Below are positions 45,713 to 55,734 of a DNA stretch of 64,000 nucleotides, one piece after another; positions within the stretch are counted from its first letter, which is position 1, and each line of letters opens with the position of its first letter. The position numbers and the translations under genes were made by a program. The stretch lies in contig NZ_CP121471.1 in assembly GCF_033954835.1 (NCBI RefSeq), forward strand, positions 930,001-994,000. The letters run 5' to 3'. The notes beneath the pieces are model-generated. The model had not been told where the DNA came from and did no database searches. It worked only from the letters and a program-made list of their open reading frames with translations. The stretch is from Thiorhodovibrio frisius. Its GTDB lineage: Bacteria > Pseudomonadota > Gammaproteobacteria > Chromatiales > Chromatiaceae.

Positions 45713-47821
45713 GTGACTCATATCACCAAGACTTTCCAATACGGGGATCAGACCGTAACGCTCGAGACCGGCGAGATCGCCCGCCAAGCCGATGGCGCGG
45801 TCATGGTCAATATGAACGACACCGTGGTCCTGGTCACGGTGGTCATCGACAAACGCGCGACTGTCGAAAAAGACTTTCTGCCGCTGACCGTCGATTATCA
45901 GGAAAAAACCTATGCCGCCGGGCGCATCCCAGGCGGCTTTTTTCGTCGTGAAGGGCGCCCGAGCGAGGCCGAGATTCTCACCTCACGCCTGATCGACCGC
46001 CCCATCCGTCCGCTGTTCGCCGATGGCTTTGGCCGTGAGGTGCAGGTCATCGCCACGGTCAAGTCGCTCAATCCGGCAGTGAATCCAGAGGTGCCCGCAC
46101 TCATCGGCGCCTCCGCTGCGCTGGCCATCTCGGGCGCGCCCTTCAATGGGCCTATCGGTGCCGCGCGCGTGGGCTATAAGAATGGGGAATACCTGCTCAA
46201 TCCAGCCATGATCGGCCTGACCCCAGACAGCGATCTGGATCTGGTGGTTGCCGGGACCGAACAAGCCGTGCTGATGGTGGAGTCCGAGGCGCGCGGTCTG
46301 TCCGAGGATGTCATGCTCGGCGCTGTGCTCTTTGGTCATGAGCAGATGCAGGTTGTCATCAATACCATCAAGGAACTGGCAGCCGAGGTTAACAAGCCGC
46401 CTCTGGAGTGGACCCCGGCGGCGACCGATGCCGAACTGGCGCAAGCGGTTGCGGCCCAGGCCGCCGATGGTTTGGGCGAGGCCTATCTCATCAAGGACAA
46501 GATGGAACGCTATCGCGCGCTCGATCGGGTGCGCAATGCGGTCTACGCCGAGCTTTCCGGAGAGGATGAGAAGTGGCCGCAAGCGCTGGTCTATGCCGCG
46601 CTCGAGAAGCTGGAAAAATCCATTGTGCGCGGGCGTATTCTGCGTGGCGAGCCGCGCATTGACGGCCGCGACACCAGCACTGTGCGTCCCATCAGCATTC
46701 GCACCGGCGTGCTGCCGCGCACCCACGGCTCGGCGCTCTTTACTCGTGGCGAGACCCAGGCCTTGGTGGTCACCACGCTCGGCACCGAGCGCGATTCGCA
46801 GATCATCGATGCCCTTGATGGCGAGCGGCGCGAGCCCTTCATGCTGCATTACAACTTCCCGCCCTTCTGCGTGGGTGAGACCGGCCGGGTCGGTAGCCCC
46901 AAGCGGCGCGAGATCGGCCATGGTCGTCTGGCCAAGCGCGGCGTGATGGCCGCCATGCCGAGCATTGAGGAGTTTCCCTACTCAGTGCGGGTGGTCTCGG
47001 AGATTACCGAGTCCAACGGTTCCAGCTCCATGGCCAGCGTCTGCGGCACCAGTCTGTCGTTGATGGACGCCGGCGTGCCTATTAAAGGGTCAGTGGCTGG
47101 CGTGGCCATGGGTCTGATCAAAGAGGGCGGCGAGTTTGCCGTGCTGACTGACATCATGGGCGACGAGGATCACCTCGGCGACATGGACTTCAAGGTGGCA
47201 GGTACCGCCGAGGGGATTAACGCCCTGCAGATGGATATCAAGATCGAGGGCATCACCCGCGAGATCATGCAGCAGGCGCTGGCGCAGGCCAAAGATGGCC
47301 GGATGCACATTCTCGGTGAGATGAATAAGGTCATCGACCACCATCGCTCTGAGATGTCCGAGCATGCGCCGCGCATCATCGAGTTCAAGATCCATCCGGA
47401 AAAGATCCGCGATGTCATCGGCAAGGGTGGCTCCACCATCCGCGCAATCACCGAGGAAACTGGCGCCACCATCGACATCAACGACGATGGCGTGGTCAAA
47501 ATCTTCTCGGTGCAGAAGTCCGCTGGCGAAGAGGCGAAAAAGCGCGTCCGCCTGATCACCGCTGATGTCGAAGTCGGCAAGATCTACGAGGGCAAGGTTG
47601 CGCGCCTGATGGACTTTGGCGCCTTTGTCACCATCCTGCCCGGACGCGATGGTCTGGTGCATATCTCGCAAATCTGCGAGGAACGGGTGCAGAGCGTCAG
47701 CGACAAGCTCTCGGAAGGCGACCATGTGCGGGTCAAGGTGCTGGAGGTCGACAAGCAAGGCCGCATTCGCCTGAGCATGAAGGCGCTGAGCGATGAGGAA
47801 CGCGCCGCTCCGGCTGAGTAG
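45713..47821 (+). CDS. pnp: Polyribonucleotide nucleotidyltransferase (PNPase)
   Basis: The start is a GTG at 45713. The 702-aa protein has two RNase PH domains (about 1-230 and 310-540; [20 protein letters not shown] and [15 protein letters not shown] are characteristic), a KH domain ([17 protein letters not shown], about 563-580) and a C-terminal S1 domain ([18 protein letters not shown]). It degrades RNA 3' to 5' with phosphate and joins the degradosome. Confidence 0.97.
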   Translation: MTHITKTFQYGDQTVTLETGEIARQADGAVMVNMNDTVVLVTVVIDKRATVEKDFLPLTVDYQEKTYAAGRIPGGFFRREGRPSEAEILTSRLIDRPIRPLFADGFGREVQVIATVKSLNPAVNPEVPALIGASAALAISGAPFNGPIGAARVGYKNGEYLLNPAMIGLTPDSDLDLVVAGTEQAVLMVESEARGLSEDVMLGAVLFGHEQMQVVINTIKELAAEVNKPPLEWTPAATDAELAQAVAAQAADGLGEAYLIKDKMERYRALDRVRNAVYAELSGEDEKWPQALVYAALEKLEKSIVRGRILRGEPRIDGRDTSTVRPISIRTGVLPRTHGSALFTRGETQALVVTTLGTERDSQIIDALDGERREPFMLHYNFPPFCVGETGRVGSPKRREIGHGRLAKRGVMAAMPSIEEFPYSVRVVSEITESNGSSSMASVCGTSLSLMDAGVPIKGSVAGVAMGLIKEGGEFAVLTDIMGDEDHLGDMDFKVAGTAEGINALQMDIKIEGITREIMQQALAQAKDGRMHILGEMNKVIDHHRSEMSEHAPRIIEFKIHPEKIRDVIGKGGSTIRAITEETGATIDINDDGVVKIFSVQKSAGEEAKKRVRLITADVEVGKIYEGKVARLMDFGAFVTILPGRDGLVHISQICEERVQSVSDKLSEGDHVRVKVLEVDKQGRIRLSMKALSDEERAAPAE

Positions 47822-47865
47822 TTCAAGTCCCTGGGCGGGAATAGGCGAGGACAGATCAGCGAGCC

Positions 47866-49533
47866 GTGTCTTTAACGACGACTGAAACAGTCAGCTCCCA
47901 GCATGGACGACCGTGCTGGCGGGCTTGGCACTGGCTGGCGCTGCTGCTGGGTCTGGCCGCATTGCTCTATGGTGGCACGCGCTTGCTTGGCATGTCCTCA
48001 GGGGTCGAGGTGTCGCAGGCGCGGGTTGGCGACCTGCCTCTGACACTCTATCAGCCACGGCAGGATGATGAAGGTCAGGGCGCCTCGGTGCCAGGGCCCA
48101 CTGTCGTTATTGCGCACGGCTTCGCCGGCTCACGCCAACTGATGCGCTCCTTTGCGCTCAATCTGGCGCGAAATGGCTATCGGGCGGTAAGCTTCGATTT
48201 TCCCGGTCATGGTACCCACGGGGCGCCGCTTGGAGGCGGTCTGGGTTCTCCAGAGCGTCTGAGCTCTCTGCTTGACGCCCTGACTCAGGCTGTTGCCTTT
48301 GCCCAAGGGCAGAATCTTCCTGGCGGATCATCGCCGCTTGGCCAGAACTCTCCAGAAGAACCGCATCAGTCCGCTGGTCTGGCCCTGCTCGGCCACTCCA
48401 TGGCCGGCGATATTCTGATCCACTATGCGAAGGCGCACCCTGGGGTGAAGGCCATTGTGGCCGTATCGCCTTATCTATCGGAGCCGATTGGCGCGGACTT
48501 TACGCCTGATCTGCTGTTCGTCTACGGTGCCTATGAGCCCGAGATGATTCACCAGCAGGGGTTCGAGGCCATGGCAGAAGTCGCTCCGTCCGGGGTTGAG
48601 CTAGAAACCACCTATGGTGATCTGAGTGAGGGCAGGGCGCGACGCCTGGTGATGGCCGACGGGGTGGAACATATCGGGGTGCTCTTTAATGGGCAGGCCC
48701 AGCGCGAGGCCCTTGACTGGCTGGATGCCAGTTTCGGTCGGCGCACACCTGAGCAACCCCCGGCGCGGGCCATTGTGACTGCGGGTGCGGGGCTTGGCTG
48801 GCTATACGCCGGGCTTTGCCTGCTCGCCTGGCCGCTGTCGCTATTGTTGCCGGCAATGGCCAGTCGCCCTTTGGGTGCGGCCTTGCGCTGGCGCAAACTG
48901 GCCATTGCCGGCTTTATGCCAGCTTTATTGACGCCCCTGTTGCTGTGGCCAGTGCCGAGCGATTTTCTGCCGCTGCTGATCGGCGATTATCTGGCGCTGC
49001 ATTTTCTGCTCTACGGCCTGCTGACCTGGGGGGCGTTGGCGCTGGTGGGTGGTCTGCCAGATGGGGCGAGCTTCGCGCGCGCGGGGCGCGCGAGTACAGC
49101 TGGCGTTCTGGCGATAGGCGCCACAGCCTGGCTAATTTACGCGGTGGTGGGCTTTGGCTGGCCGACGCATCAACTGGTGGCGAGCTTTTTCCCGCCGCTG
49201 ACACGTCTGCCGAGCTTTTTGGCGCTGTTGCTCGGCACTTTGGTCTACGCGAGTGCCGATGCCTGGCTGGTCCATGGGCAGGGCGGCGCCCGCGCGGCCT
49301 CGCTGTTCACCAAGGTGCTGTTTCTGCTCTCCCTAGTGCTGGCGGTGGTGCTGAATCTGGACGAGTTATTTTTTCTGGTGATTATCGTCCCGGCGATCCT
49401 GCTGCTGTTTGTTGTTTACGGCTGGCTGGATTTTCTGTCCTATCGGCGCACCTGGCAGCCCTTGCTGGGTGCCATAGCGAGCGCACTGGTGTTTGCTCTG
49501 ACGGTGACTGCGACCTTTCCTGTCGTGGCCTGA
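47866..49533 (+). CDS. Alpha/beta hydrolase fused to a multispan membrane domain
   Basis: The GTG start at 47866 is probable. The 555-aa protein has an N-terminal membrane anchor (about 22-42) and an alpha/beta hydrolase domain (about 50-300) with oxyanion-type VVIAHGFAGSRQLM, the nucleophile elbow LLGHSMAGD (Ser near 179) and a late His in GVEHIGVLF. Seven or eight C-terminal membrane segments follow (about 300-550). The catalytic domain should be outside or at the membrane surface; the substrate is unknown, with lipid or acyl ester hydrolysis most likely. It follows pnp by 44 bp and may be read from the same transcript. Confidence 0.8.
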   Translation: MSLTTTETVSSQHGRPCWRAWHWLALLLGLAALLYGGTRLLGMSSGVEVSQARVGDLPLTLYQPRQDDEGQGASVPGPTVVIAHGFAGSRQLMRSFALNLARNGYRAVSFDFPGHGTHGAPLGGGLGSPERLSSLLDALTQAVAFAQGQNLPGGSSPLGQNSPEEPHQSAGLALLGHSMAGDILIHYAKAHPGVKAIVAVSPYLSEPIGADFTPDLLFVYGAYEPEMIHQQGFEAMAEVAPSGVELETTYGDLSEGRARRLVMADGVEHIGVLFNGQAQREALDWLDASFGRRTPEQPPARAIVTAGAGLGWLYAGLCLLAWPLSLLLPAMASRPLGAALRWRKLAIAGFMPALLTPLLLWPVPSDFLPLLIGDYLALHFLLYGLLTWGALALVGGLPDGASFARAGRASTAGVLAIGATAWLIYAVVGFGWPTHQLVASFFPPLTRLPSFLALLLGTLVYASADAWLVHGQGGARAASLFTKVLFLLSLVLAVVLNLDELFFLVIIVPAILLLFVVYGWLDFLSYRRTWQPLLGAIASALVFALTVTATFPVVA

Positions 49534-49591
49534 TTAAAGGCTAAAGCCACCAGGTTTCCGCGCCTCCAAGCCCCATGTTCCAAACCCGCAA

Positions 49592-49625
49592 CCGCAAGCC
49601 CGGAGTGACAACTCCGGGCTTGCGG
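49592..49625. terminator. 14-bp-stem hairpin between convergent genes
   Basis: CCGCAAGCCCGGAG and its exact inverse CTCCGGGCTTGCGG are separated by 6 bases. It lies between the hydrolase gene (ending 49533) and the PilZ gene (ending 49691 on the minus strand). It has no uridine run, so it is likely a bidirectional transcription block or mRNA 3'-end hairpin. Confidence 0.6.
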
Positions 49626-49690
49626 TGCTGGGATGGTGCGAAGCCTCTGGCGAGACCTTGGGTTTGTGTCTGGCCGCGAAGGCCGCAAGG

Positions 49691-49975
49691 TCATTCGTCA
49701 AATGCAAAGGCCACCAGCTTGCCTTCTTCGCCATCGGTTAGGCGTAACACATGGCCGCGTTTGGTCAGGGGTTCGATGCTTTCGGTAGCGCCGTGGACAA
49801 CGAAGTCGAGCTTGTCGCCGGCGGCGAGGGGCATATCGGCATAGAAGCTACAGCCGCCCGCGCTGAGATCAATCAATTTGACTTTCACGGTTGCCTGGTT
49901 GCCGAGGTGGGTGATGCTGGCGGTGGTTTCTGTTGAAAGGCGCATGAAGCCGCGGCGATCATCGTCATGGATCAT
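49691..49975 (-). CDS. PilZ-domain protein
   Basis: The ATG at 49975 has GAGG at 8 nt. The 94-aa protein has RRGFMRL (positions 7-13; the family RxxxR c-di-GMP motif is only approximated) and the strand motif DLSAGGCSFYADMPL, matching the (D/N)xSxxG part. It is a stand-alone PilZ domain, likely a c-di-GMP receptor for motility or surface functions. Confidence 0.85.
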   Translation of the reverse strand: MIHDDDRRGFMRLSTETTASITHLGNQATVKVKLIDLSAGGCSFYADMPLAAGDKLDFVVHGATESIEPLTKRGHVLRLTDGEEGKLVAFAFDE

Positions 49976-50248
49976 GGGTGTGTCCTCTTTTTGTAATCGA
50001 TACTTGCATACCTGTGGCGGATTAAGCGCATGCATGCAGGTTTAAGTAGTAATCTGTGTTGCAACCTGCAGGACGGTGTGACCGCCGCCGCTGGTCTTGG
50101 GCAATGATAACTGCAAACCGGGTGTCAGGGCAGGGATGCGCACGGATTTTGTGCGCGAGCGCGCAATGAAACCGCCCGGACTGGCCAGAGGCAGGCCGAA
50201 GCCGGGGGCGTCTTGAGTGCTGGTGGGTCTAGAAAATCTCGGCCCGGG

Positions 50249-51424
50249 TCAGACAGCGAGGTCGATTTGCTGGATGGTGCCGGGCGAGCCACGCTCGGAC
50301 AGAAACACGCCTGATGAACGGATTTGCCCGAGCAAGGCGTTGTCCTGGTCTTTTAGCTCAAACGGGGTGGTGATATTGCCCAGGTAAATGGCACCAACGC
50401 CGCGCTCGCCGAGTCCGACGAGCTGATCCTTTCCATCTGCGGTCTTGGACCAGATGCGCAGGTTTTGATACACGCTGTCGTTTTCATCGATCCAGTTATT
50501 ACCGTCATCGTCGTACTCGGCCAGCTCGGCGAAGCCCTCGCCAGTGGCGGGACCGAAGAGCTCGGAGCCATCGTTGACCTTGCCATCCTTGTTACGATCA
50601 AGCGCGAGAAAGCCGCTGTCGGGGCCGACAAAGGCAATCTGGTCCGAACGGCCGTCGGAGTCGATGTCGAATTCAAAGCGCGTGGTGGTCAGTTCGGCCG
50701 CGTTGCCGCCAAAATTGAGCACCAGCGGGTCTTTGACCTGGGCATCGCCGGCGCGAATGCTGACGGATTGCTCGCGCAGGAATTCGCGGCTCATGTTCAG
50801 CTCCACGGAAATGTCGATGGTTTTGCCGTCAGCCGTGGTGACTTGTCCTTGCGCAGAGAAGCTGGTGGATTCGGATTCGTAGTGGCGCTCGTAGGAGTCG
50901 TACTCGATGCCAAAGCCAGCGCTCTGGTTCTCACTGTCGTTGGCCGGCTGGGCAGTGGCTTGGGCGTGAATGCTGTTGAGTTCGGCAGCGGTGGCCTCGG
51001 CCTTACCCCTGGCTTCTTCCATCTTCTTGGCAAATTCGCCAGGGGGGGCCAGTTTCAGCTTCTTGCCGGTCATGGACTCGATCATCTTCTTGAGCAGCGA
51101 GAGCTTTAGCTCGTCTTTGTTGCTCATTTGGGTTTCGTCGACGTCGCCTGATGCTTTTGCGCCAGAGGCTTTTGCACCGGATGCGGGGGCAAAGGCTTTT
51201 TTCGGTTGCGCGGCCTGCGCGCGCAGCGACAGTTCAAGGGTATCGGCCCGAGCCTGAGCGAGTGCCTGACCAGCGGCGCGAGCGCTAGCGTTGGTGTTGA
51301 CGTTGGCGTTGGCGTTGTTATTCGGGCGATCACCTACCCACATGTTCAGGCGCTCGTGGCTTTCGTGTTCCTTGACTGCTTTATGCTGGCTTTGCAGCAG
51401 CATGTCCGAGCTGGCAATTTTCAT
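50249..51424 (-). CDS. Calcium-binding-type repeat protein (VCBS/EF-hand-like)
   Basis: This 391-aa protein has no signal peptide. The N-terminal half is Ala/Asn/Lys-rich and disordered (about 30-170). A beta-rich domain near 180-250 is followed by Asp/Asn/Gly-rich loops: DIDSDGRSDQIAF, LDRNKDGKVNDGSELFGPAT and YDDDGNNWIDENDSVYQNL, all resembling calcium-binding EF-hand or VCBS loops. The protein may be exported by an unrecognised route or act in surface adhesion. The partners are not in the window. Confidence 0.75.
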   Translation of the reverse strand: MKIASSDMLLQSQHKAVKEHESHERLNMWVGDRPNNNANANVNTNASARAAGQALAQARADTLELSLRAQAAQPKKAFAPASGAKASGAKASGDVDETQMSNKDELKLSLLKKMIESMTGKKLKLAPPGEFAKKMEEARGKAEATAAELNSIHAQATAQPANDSENQSAGFGIEYDSYERHYESESTSFSAQGQVTTADGKTIDISVELNMSREFLREQSVSIRAGDAQVKDPLVLNFGGNAAELTTTRFEFDIDSDGRSDQIAFVGPDSGFLALDRNKDGKVNDGSELFGPATGEGFAELAEYDDDGNNWIDENDSVYQNLRIWSKTADGKDQLVGLGERGVGAIYLGNITTPFELKDQDNALLGQIRSSGVFLSERGSPGTIQQIDLAV

Positions 51425-51828
51425 CGGTGGATCACTCCGGGTCCGACTGGTGTCATAAGGAGGGATGCAGGCGGATTGCGACCGGTTTGCATCTGCCGTC
51501 TCTACTTTGGGTCTAATGAGGTTAACGGGTCAGATGGTGAGAACCTAAACGCCTCCCGGACCGCTGTCCGAGCCGCGCGTGCCTTGATGGCGCAAGCCGG
51601 TGTGGCCGTCATTGAGGTATAGTGGTTGGCCGCTGAGAGACTGGAGGGCAGCAGGCTGGTGTCCCGCCCATTGCTTGCCCTGTGGCGTGATTTTCTTGCC
51701 TTGGCTGTCATGGTTTTTGATCAACTGTTTTTTTGCGAACCTCAGATGATGCTCTCGGGCTCTCGCGCACGCGGTGAGAGCCGATTTGAGAGTTCCGACG
51801 AGGCCGCGTGCGGCGGTGGCTTGTCGCT
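51425..51828. other. Divergent intergenic region, no gene supported
   Basis: About 400 bp between the calcium-binding-type gene and the ATPase/SPOR gene. It must contain divergent promoters but I could not pick out convincing boxes. Confidence 0.5.
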
Positions 51829-53640
51829 ATGTCGCTGACTCCAGAGTGCCTCACGCAGCTTGGTTTGCGAACTGAGCCATTTGGGCCGGTGCCGGAAGAT
51901 TCCGCGCTCTACCGCGATGCTCTGCTTGATGGCTTTGGGGACCTGGGGTTACGCGCGCTAGCTGAGCCGAGCGCCGTGTTGGTGCTGGCGGGGGCTGGGG
52001 GTGTGGGACGCAGTACCCAGCTGCAACAGATTTTGAGTCTGGTGGCGGACGATACCGATCTGATTGCTTTTCGCGCCCGGCCTAAGGTCGGCTTCGAGGC
52101 AGTCGACGCCACGCTCAGATTCCATCTGGGCCAACTGGGCAGCGAGGACGCAAGCGCGTCCTTGCTGCATTTGTTCGGTGAACGCCTGCGCGCCGGGCGG
52201 GCGCTTCTGCTGGCCATCGACGATGCCCATCTGCTAGGTGGGTCTGTGTTGGAGCATCTGTTTTCGTTGCGACGGCAGTTGCTTGAGCGTCTGGGTGCCA
52301 CCGCGCGCTTGTTTCTGGTGGGCGACCCGGCATTTGCCGCCAACCCGCTGCCGGGTCTTGATGCTGAGGCCGATGCCCAGGTGCTCAGGCTCCATCTCCG
52401 CGCTTTTAATCGCGAGCAGACGCACGCCTATCTACGCCACCGCCTGCTGACGGCCGGGCATGCGCAACCCGATACCCTATTAAGGCGCGAACTAATTGAT
52501 CGGCTGCATACCAGCAGCAGCGGCCTGCCGAAGTATCTCAATGCCCTGGCCGAGGATTGGCTGGAGGAATGCTGCGATCAGGGCGCATCCTTTGCCGCTG
52601 GGCAGGGTGATAGCTTCGACCAGGCACCCAGTGCGGCATCCGCTCCGGCGCGGGGGGAAGCGCCGGCCGATGCTATGGTCTCGGCGATGACTGCGCTAGA
52701 GGCGCTGCGCAATGCGTCGAGCCAGGCCCTAGAGTCGTCTGAGAAGGAATCTCTGCGTGCGGGTGCATCCAGTGGTGCGCGTCCCGATGGTGCTCAGGGC
52801 GCGGCACGCGCAGGTCAGTCGTCCACCGCCAAGAATCGCGCTCGGGGTGGAAAACGCTCCGGGCAAACCAAGGCCCGCGCAAAGAAGAGCCAGGCAGCGC
52901 CAGCCGGGGAGACTTTGCCGGTGTGGAATCGGCCTTGGTTTGTTCCGGGAGTGGCAGTGCTCAGCCTGCTCGCGCTTCTGCTGCCGCTTGTTTGGCAACT
53001 GCCCGGTTCAGAGGGGGAAGACCCCGCGCTGCGTTTGCCGCCGAGGGAGCTACCTGTCGCTCCGCGCCCTCGGCAAGTGCCTGTTGCGCCGGGGGTGCCC
53101 TTGGTCGGGCCGCAACCGTCAGCGCCTGCTGTGGAGCAGCCGCTTCGGCGCGAACTGGATGTGCCCGCGATTCTTCCCGGTGAGCCAGTGGCGGAGAATA
53201 CGGCTGAGGCCGCCGATGCTGGAGCCGATTCAGCGCTGCCCGATGCCGCCGGGAATCAGGCGGGGACGGACAGCACCGAGTCGTCGTCCGAGGACTCGGC
53301 AGAGCGCAGCAGTGCGGCTGGCACGGATGGTGCCGAGAGCGGATCGGGCGGGCTGGACCGCGACTGGATTTTGCAGCAGTCGGGCGAGCATTTCACCATT
53401 CAACTGACCGCCGCGCGCTCGGTTGCCGCGGCACGACAGCATGTGGCGGGATTTGGCAATCTGGATGTGCGTTTTGTGCCGACGCGCAGTAAATCGCAGG
53501 ACTTTGTGATCGTGCTTGCTGGTGCCTATCCCGCGCGCGCCGATGCCGAGCGCGCGCTCGAGAAGTTGCCTGCCGCGTTGCGTGAACAGGGGTACTGGGT
53601 CCGTTCGATTGATTCGGTGCGACAGTCGCTGCGCGAATAG
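51829..53640 (+). CDS. ExeA-type AAA ATPase fused to a membrane segment and SPOR domain
   Basis: The ATG at 51829 gives 603 aa. The N-terminal ATPase (about 1-260) opens MSLTPECLTQLGLRTEPFGP and has Walker A LAGAGGVGRSTQLQQ near 60 and Walker B ALLLAIDDAHLL near 130, as in ExeA/DamX-like proteins. A basic Ala/Lys linker (about 310-360), one membrane segment (VPGVAVLSLLALLLPLVWQ, about 373-392), a Pro/Glu-rich periplasmic region and a C-terminal SPOR domain (FTIQLTAARSVAAARQHVAG to the end) follow. SPOR domains bind denuded peptidoglycan at division sites, so this may couple ATPase activity to septal cell wall. DamX proteins have the same order. Confidence 0.85.
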   Translation: MSLTPECLTQLGLRTEPFGPVPEDSALYRDALLDGFGDLGLRALAEPSAVLVLAGAGGVGRSTQLQQILSLVADDTDLIAFRARPKVGFEAVDATLRFHLGQLGSEDASASLLHLFGERLRAGRALLLAIDDAHLLGGSVLEHLFSLRRQLLERLGATARLFLVGDPAFAANPLPGLDAEADAQVLRLHLRAFNREQTHAYLRHRLLTAGHAQPDTLLRRELIDRLHTSSSGLPKYLNALAEDWLEECCDQGASFAAGQGDSFDQAPSAASAPARGEAPADAMVSAMTALEALRNASSQALESSEKESLRAGASSGARPDGAQGAARAGQSSTAKNRARGGKRSGQTKARAKKSQAAPAGETLPVWNRPWFVPGVAVLSLLALLLPLVWQLPGSEGEDPALRLPPRELPVAPRPRQVPVAPGVPLVGPQPSAPAVEQPLRRELDVPAILPGEPVAENTAEAADAGADSALPDAAGNQAGTDSTESSSEDSAERSSAAGTDGAESGSGGLDRDWILQQSGEHFTIQLTAARSVAAARQHVAGFGNLDVRFVPTRSKSQDFVIVLAGAYPARADAERALEKLPAALREQGYWVRSIDSVRQSLRE

Positions 53641-53774
53641 TGCGCATGTCAGAGGCGAAGATCGGCGTTTAAGTTGCGAAGCAATCGGTCGTTACCCATT
53701 ATTGTCCGGAGGTTTCGCAGAAGTCCCATTGTAGGCCGGGTTGAAAAACTTTTTTAAAGCGCAAAAACAGTAAC

Positions 53775-54755
53775 ATGCAGATAGGTTTCGCAGCGCACCC
53801 TTATAGTTTCGTGTATCCAGGCTTGCCTGGAGGCGCGCGTGCGATTATCGCTCGGCCATTGGGCCAGCCATTAAGCCAGCCCCAAGGCCAATCAGCGCCA
53901 GTTGCGAACCAAGGGAGCACTCAGAATCCGCCTGCGGCTTTCGGCTCTCCGGCTTTCCCCTATCCGGCCCCGGCGGCCGAAGCTGGCGCTGCCATTGGAA
54001 AAATGACAGCCTTCAATCAAGCGACCGGGCGTCTGGCGCCCCAGGATTCGCAGTTTTCTCAAAATTCGCCGACCAACGCGGACGTGGCGGCGACTGGGAT
54101 GGCTGAGTCCGGGGTCGCCAATTCTCAGGGAGCCAGCTCTCAGGGAGCCGTTGCGGAAGATGCAGCGAATGAAGATGAAACCAAGGAAGATCCTGCGGCA
54201 CTCGACGATGAGCCGGGCAATGAAGAGAAATCGCAGCAGGAACTCGCCCCCGAAGAGCAACGCGAAGTCCAGGATCTGCGCCAGCGCGATATGGAAGTGC
54301 GCGCACACGAGCAGGCGCATGTGGCGGCAGGTGGCCGTTATGTCACCAAGGCGCCGAGTTATGACTATGAAACCGGCCCCGACGGCAAGCGTTACGCGGT
54401 CGGTGGTGAGGTGTCTATCGATACCTCACCGGTGCCAGACGATCCCGCAGCCACCATGGAGAAGGCTGGGGTGATTCTGCGCGCGGCACTGGCGCCAGCG
54501 GAACCCTCGTCCCAGGATCAGCGGGTTGCCTCGCAGGCGCGGAGCATGGAGGCCCAGGCGCGCGGCGACCTGTTGCAGGAGAATCAGCGTGAGATGTCCG
54601 ATGCGCTTGATCAAGCCCGGGACAGGCCCGGTGAGGCAGCAGAGGGCAGTGCTGCCGGGGTTGCCGCCACCACGGATGCCAGTGGCCGCTTGGGGCAGCG
54701 ATTCGCCGGATTCTTTGCCGCGCCAGTCGGCGCGGCCTTAAACCAATTTGCCTGA
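53775..54755 (+). CDS. SprA-family metalloprotease-like protein
   Basis: This 326-aa protein has a long Ala/Gln/Pro-rich, acidic disordered N-terminus (about 25-170), then the SprA-related domain. QREVQDLRQRDMEVRAHEQA leads into the zinc motif AHEQAH (HExxH, near 176-181), followed by GGRYVTKAPSYDYETGPDGK, VGGEVSID and PATMEKAGVILRAAL. Its role is unknown; the family is predicted to be a zinc peptidase. The start codon lies in sequence without a strong ribosome site. Confidence 0.82.
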   Translation: MQIGFAAHPYSFVYPGLPGGARAIIARPLGQPLSQPQGQSAPVANQGSTQNPPAAFGSPAFPYPAPAAEAGAAIGKMTAFNQATGRLAPQDSQFSQNSPTNADVAATGMAESGVANSQGASSQGAVAEDAANEDETKEDPAALDDEPGNEEKSQQELAPEEQREVQDLRQRDMEVRAHEQAHVAAGGRYVTKAPSYDYETGPDGKRYAVGGEVSIDTSPVPDDPAATMEKAGVILRAALAPAEPSSQDQRVASQARSMEAQARGDLLQENQREMSDALDQARDRPGEAAEGSAAGVAATTDASGRLGQRFAGFFAAPVGAALNQFA

Positions 54756-54776
54756 AAGTTTTCTTGTCGCTTGCTC

Positions 54777-54837
54777 GGGGGGCTGTCTGGGGTGGGGCTT
54801 GCCCTGGGGGAGCTTGTCCTGGGGGGGCTTGTCCGGG
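54777..54837 (+). other. G-rich tract with five or more G-runs (possible G-quadruplex)
   Basis: Runs of four to seven G occur at 54777, 54789, 54794, 54806 and 54821, separated by 1-10 bases, within repeats of (C)TGGGGG.GCTTGTCC. It lies between convergent genes just after the SprA-like gene, where a structure in the mRNA 3' end could affect termination or stability. Confidence 0.55.
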
Positions 54838-54883
54838 AGGCTTGCTTGAGGGCTTTTAGTGGCACCTCAATGTCGGTTGTACC

Positions 54884-55093
54884 TCAGGCCGTCACATTGA
54901 CGTTGCCGCCAACATTGTCCGGCAAGGCGGTTGCCTGCGGAGTCTCGGCAATACTCTCGATGAGGGCCGCCGCGCCTTGAACCTGTGCATCCAAGGCTTT
55001 GTTCAGTACCGAGATACCGACAGCGTCGCTGACTTGGGCGTTGTTGGAATTGGTCGCTAGGCTCGCGACGCCTGAAACGGAAGAAATATCCAT
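54884..55093 (-). CDS. YjfB-family putative motility protein
   Basis: The ATG at 55093 has AGGAG at 6 nt. The 69-aa protein opens MDISSVSGVASLATNSNNAQ and has a central helix ISVLNKALDAQVQGAAALIES, like the YjfB/PF14070 family. The residue pattern resembles short flagellin-like coiled segments. The family is often found near motility genes. Confidence 0.75.
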   Translation of the reverse strand: MDISSVSGVASLATNSNNAQVSDAVGISVLNKALDAQVQGAAALIESIAETPQATALPDNVGGNVNVTA

Positions 55094-55254
55094 CAATGAC
55101 TCCTGTCAGTTGGGTGATCGTCGATTGGGCGAAGCTGGGGCGGTGGGAGTGACGATCATTTCCCGCCCATCCTCTCCTGTATCGGCCGCGTTGCTTAAAG
55201 TTTGACCCCGATGTGTCGTTAGATTGAGTTAAGATGACCGCGAGGATCAGACCC

Positions 55255-55575
55255 ATGATGTTGCAACAAGCCGTTACCCAATCACTTTTCTCACCCCCAC
55301 CCGTCGCCGCAGATACCGCGCAGTCACCGGCGCTTGCAGCTGGTTTCTTGCCGGCTTTTCGCCACGGGGCTGACGGGCAGGTGCGCCTGTGCCTGACCGA
55401 TGACGGACGTCTGTCGAGCGTGCACCTGCTCGATTCCCTGCCGTCCGATTGGGTGTCCGAGCGCGATGATTGTGGGCGTCCTATGGCGCTGGTTGATCAG
55501 GTTTCGGCCGGTTATTTGCGTGGCGACCAGTTTTGGAGTCTTGGCGACCTGCGCCGCCCTCGGCTGGACAGCTAG
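55255..55575 (+). CDS. Small protein of unknown function
   Basis: The ATG at 55255 has GAGGAT at 7 nt; an upstream in-frame ATG at 55234 is less well placed. The 106-aa product contains FLPAFRHGADGQVRLC, SVHLLDSLPSDWVSERD and GYLRGDQFWSLGDLRRP. These segments look conserved in style, but I do not recognise a function. No membrane or signal segment is present. It is divergent from the YjfB-like gene. Confidence 0.6.
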   Translation: MMLQQAVTQSLFSPPPVAADTAQSPALAAGFLPAFRHGADGQVRLCLTDDGRLSSVHLLDSLPSDWVSERDDCGRPMALVDQVSAGYLRGDQFWSLGDLRRPRLDS

Positions 55576-55734
55576 TCTGCTCTGTTTCCTGCTGGTCTTC
55601 ACTGCGTTGGCCAATCTTTCCTGGTCGGTTTTTTGAAGTCCCACCCGTTTCTGGTTTGTTTTCTCTCCCCACAGCCCGGTTCTTGCTAGACTATCAGCCT
55701 TAGAGAGTTGGTTTGACTGCTGGGAGCTGAATTA

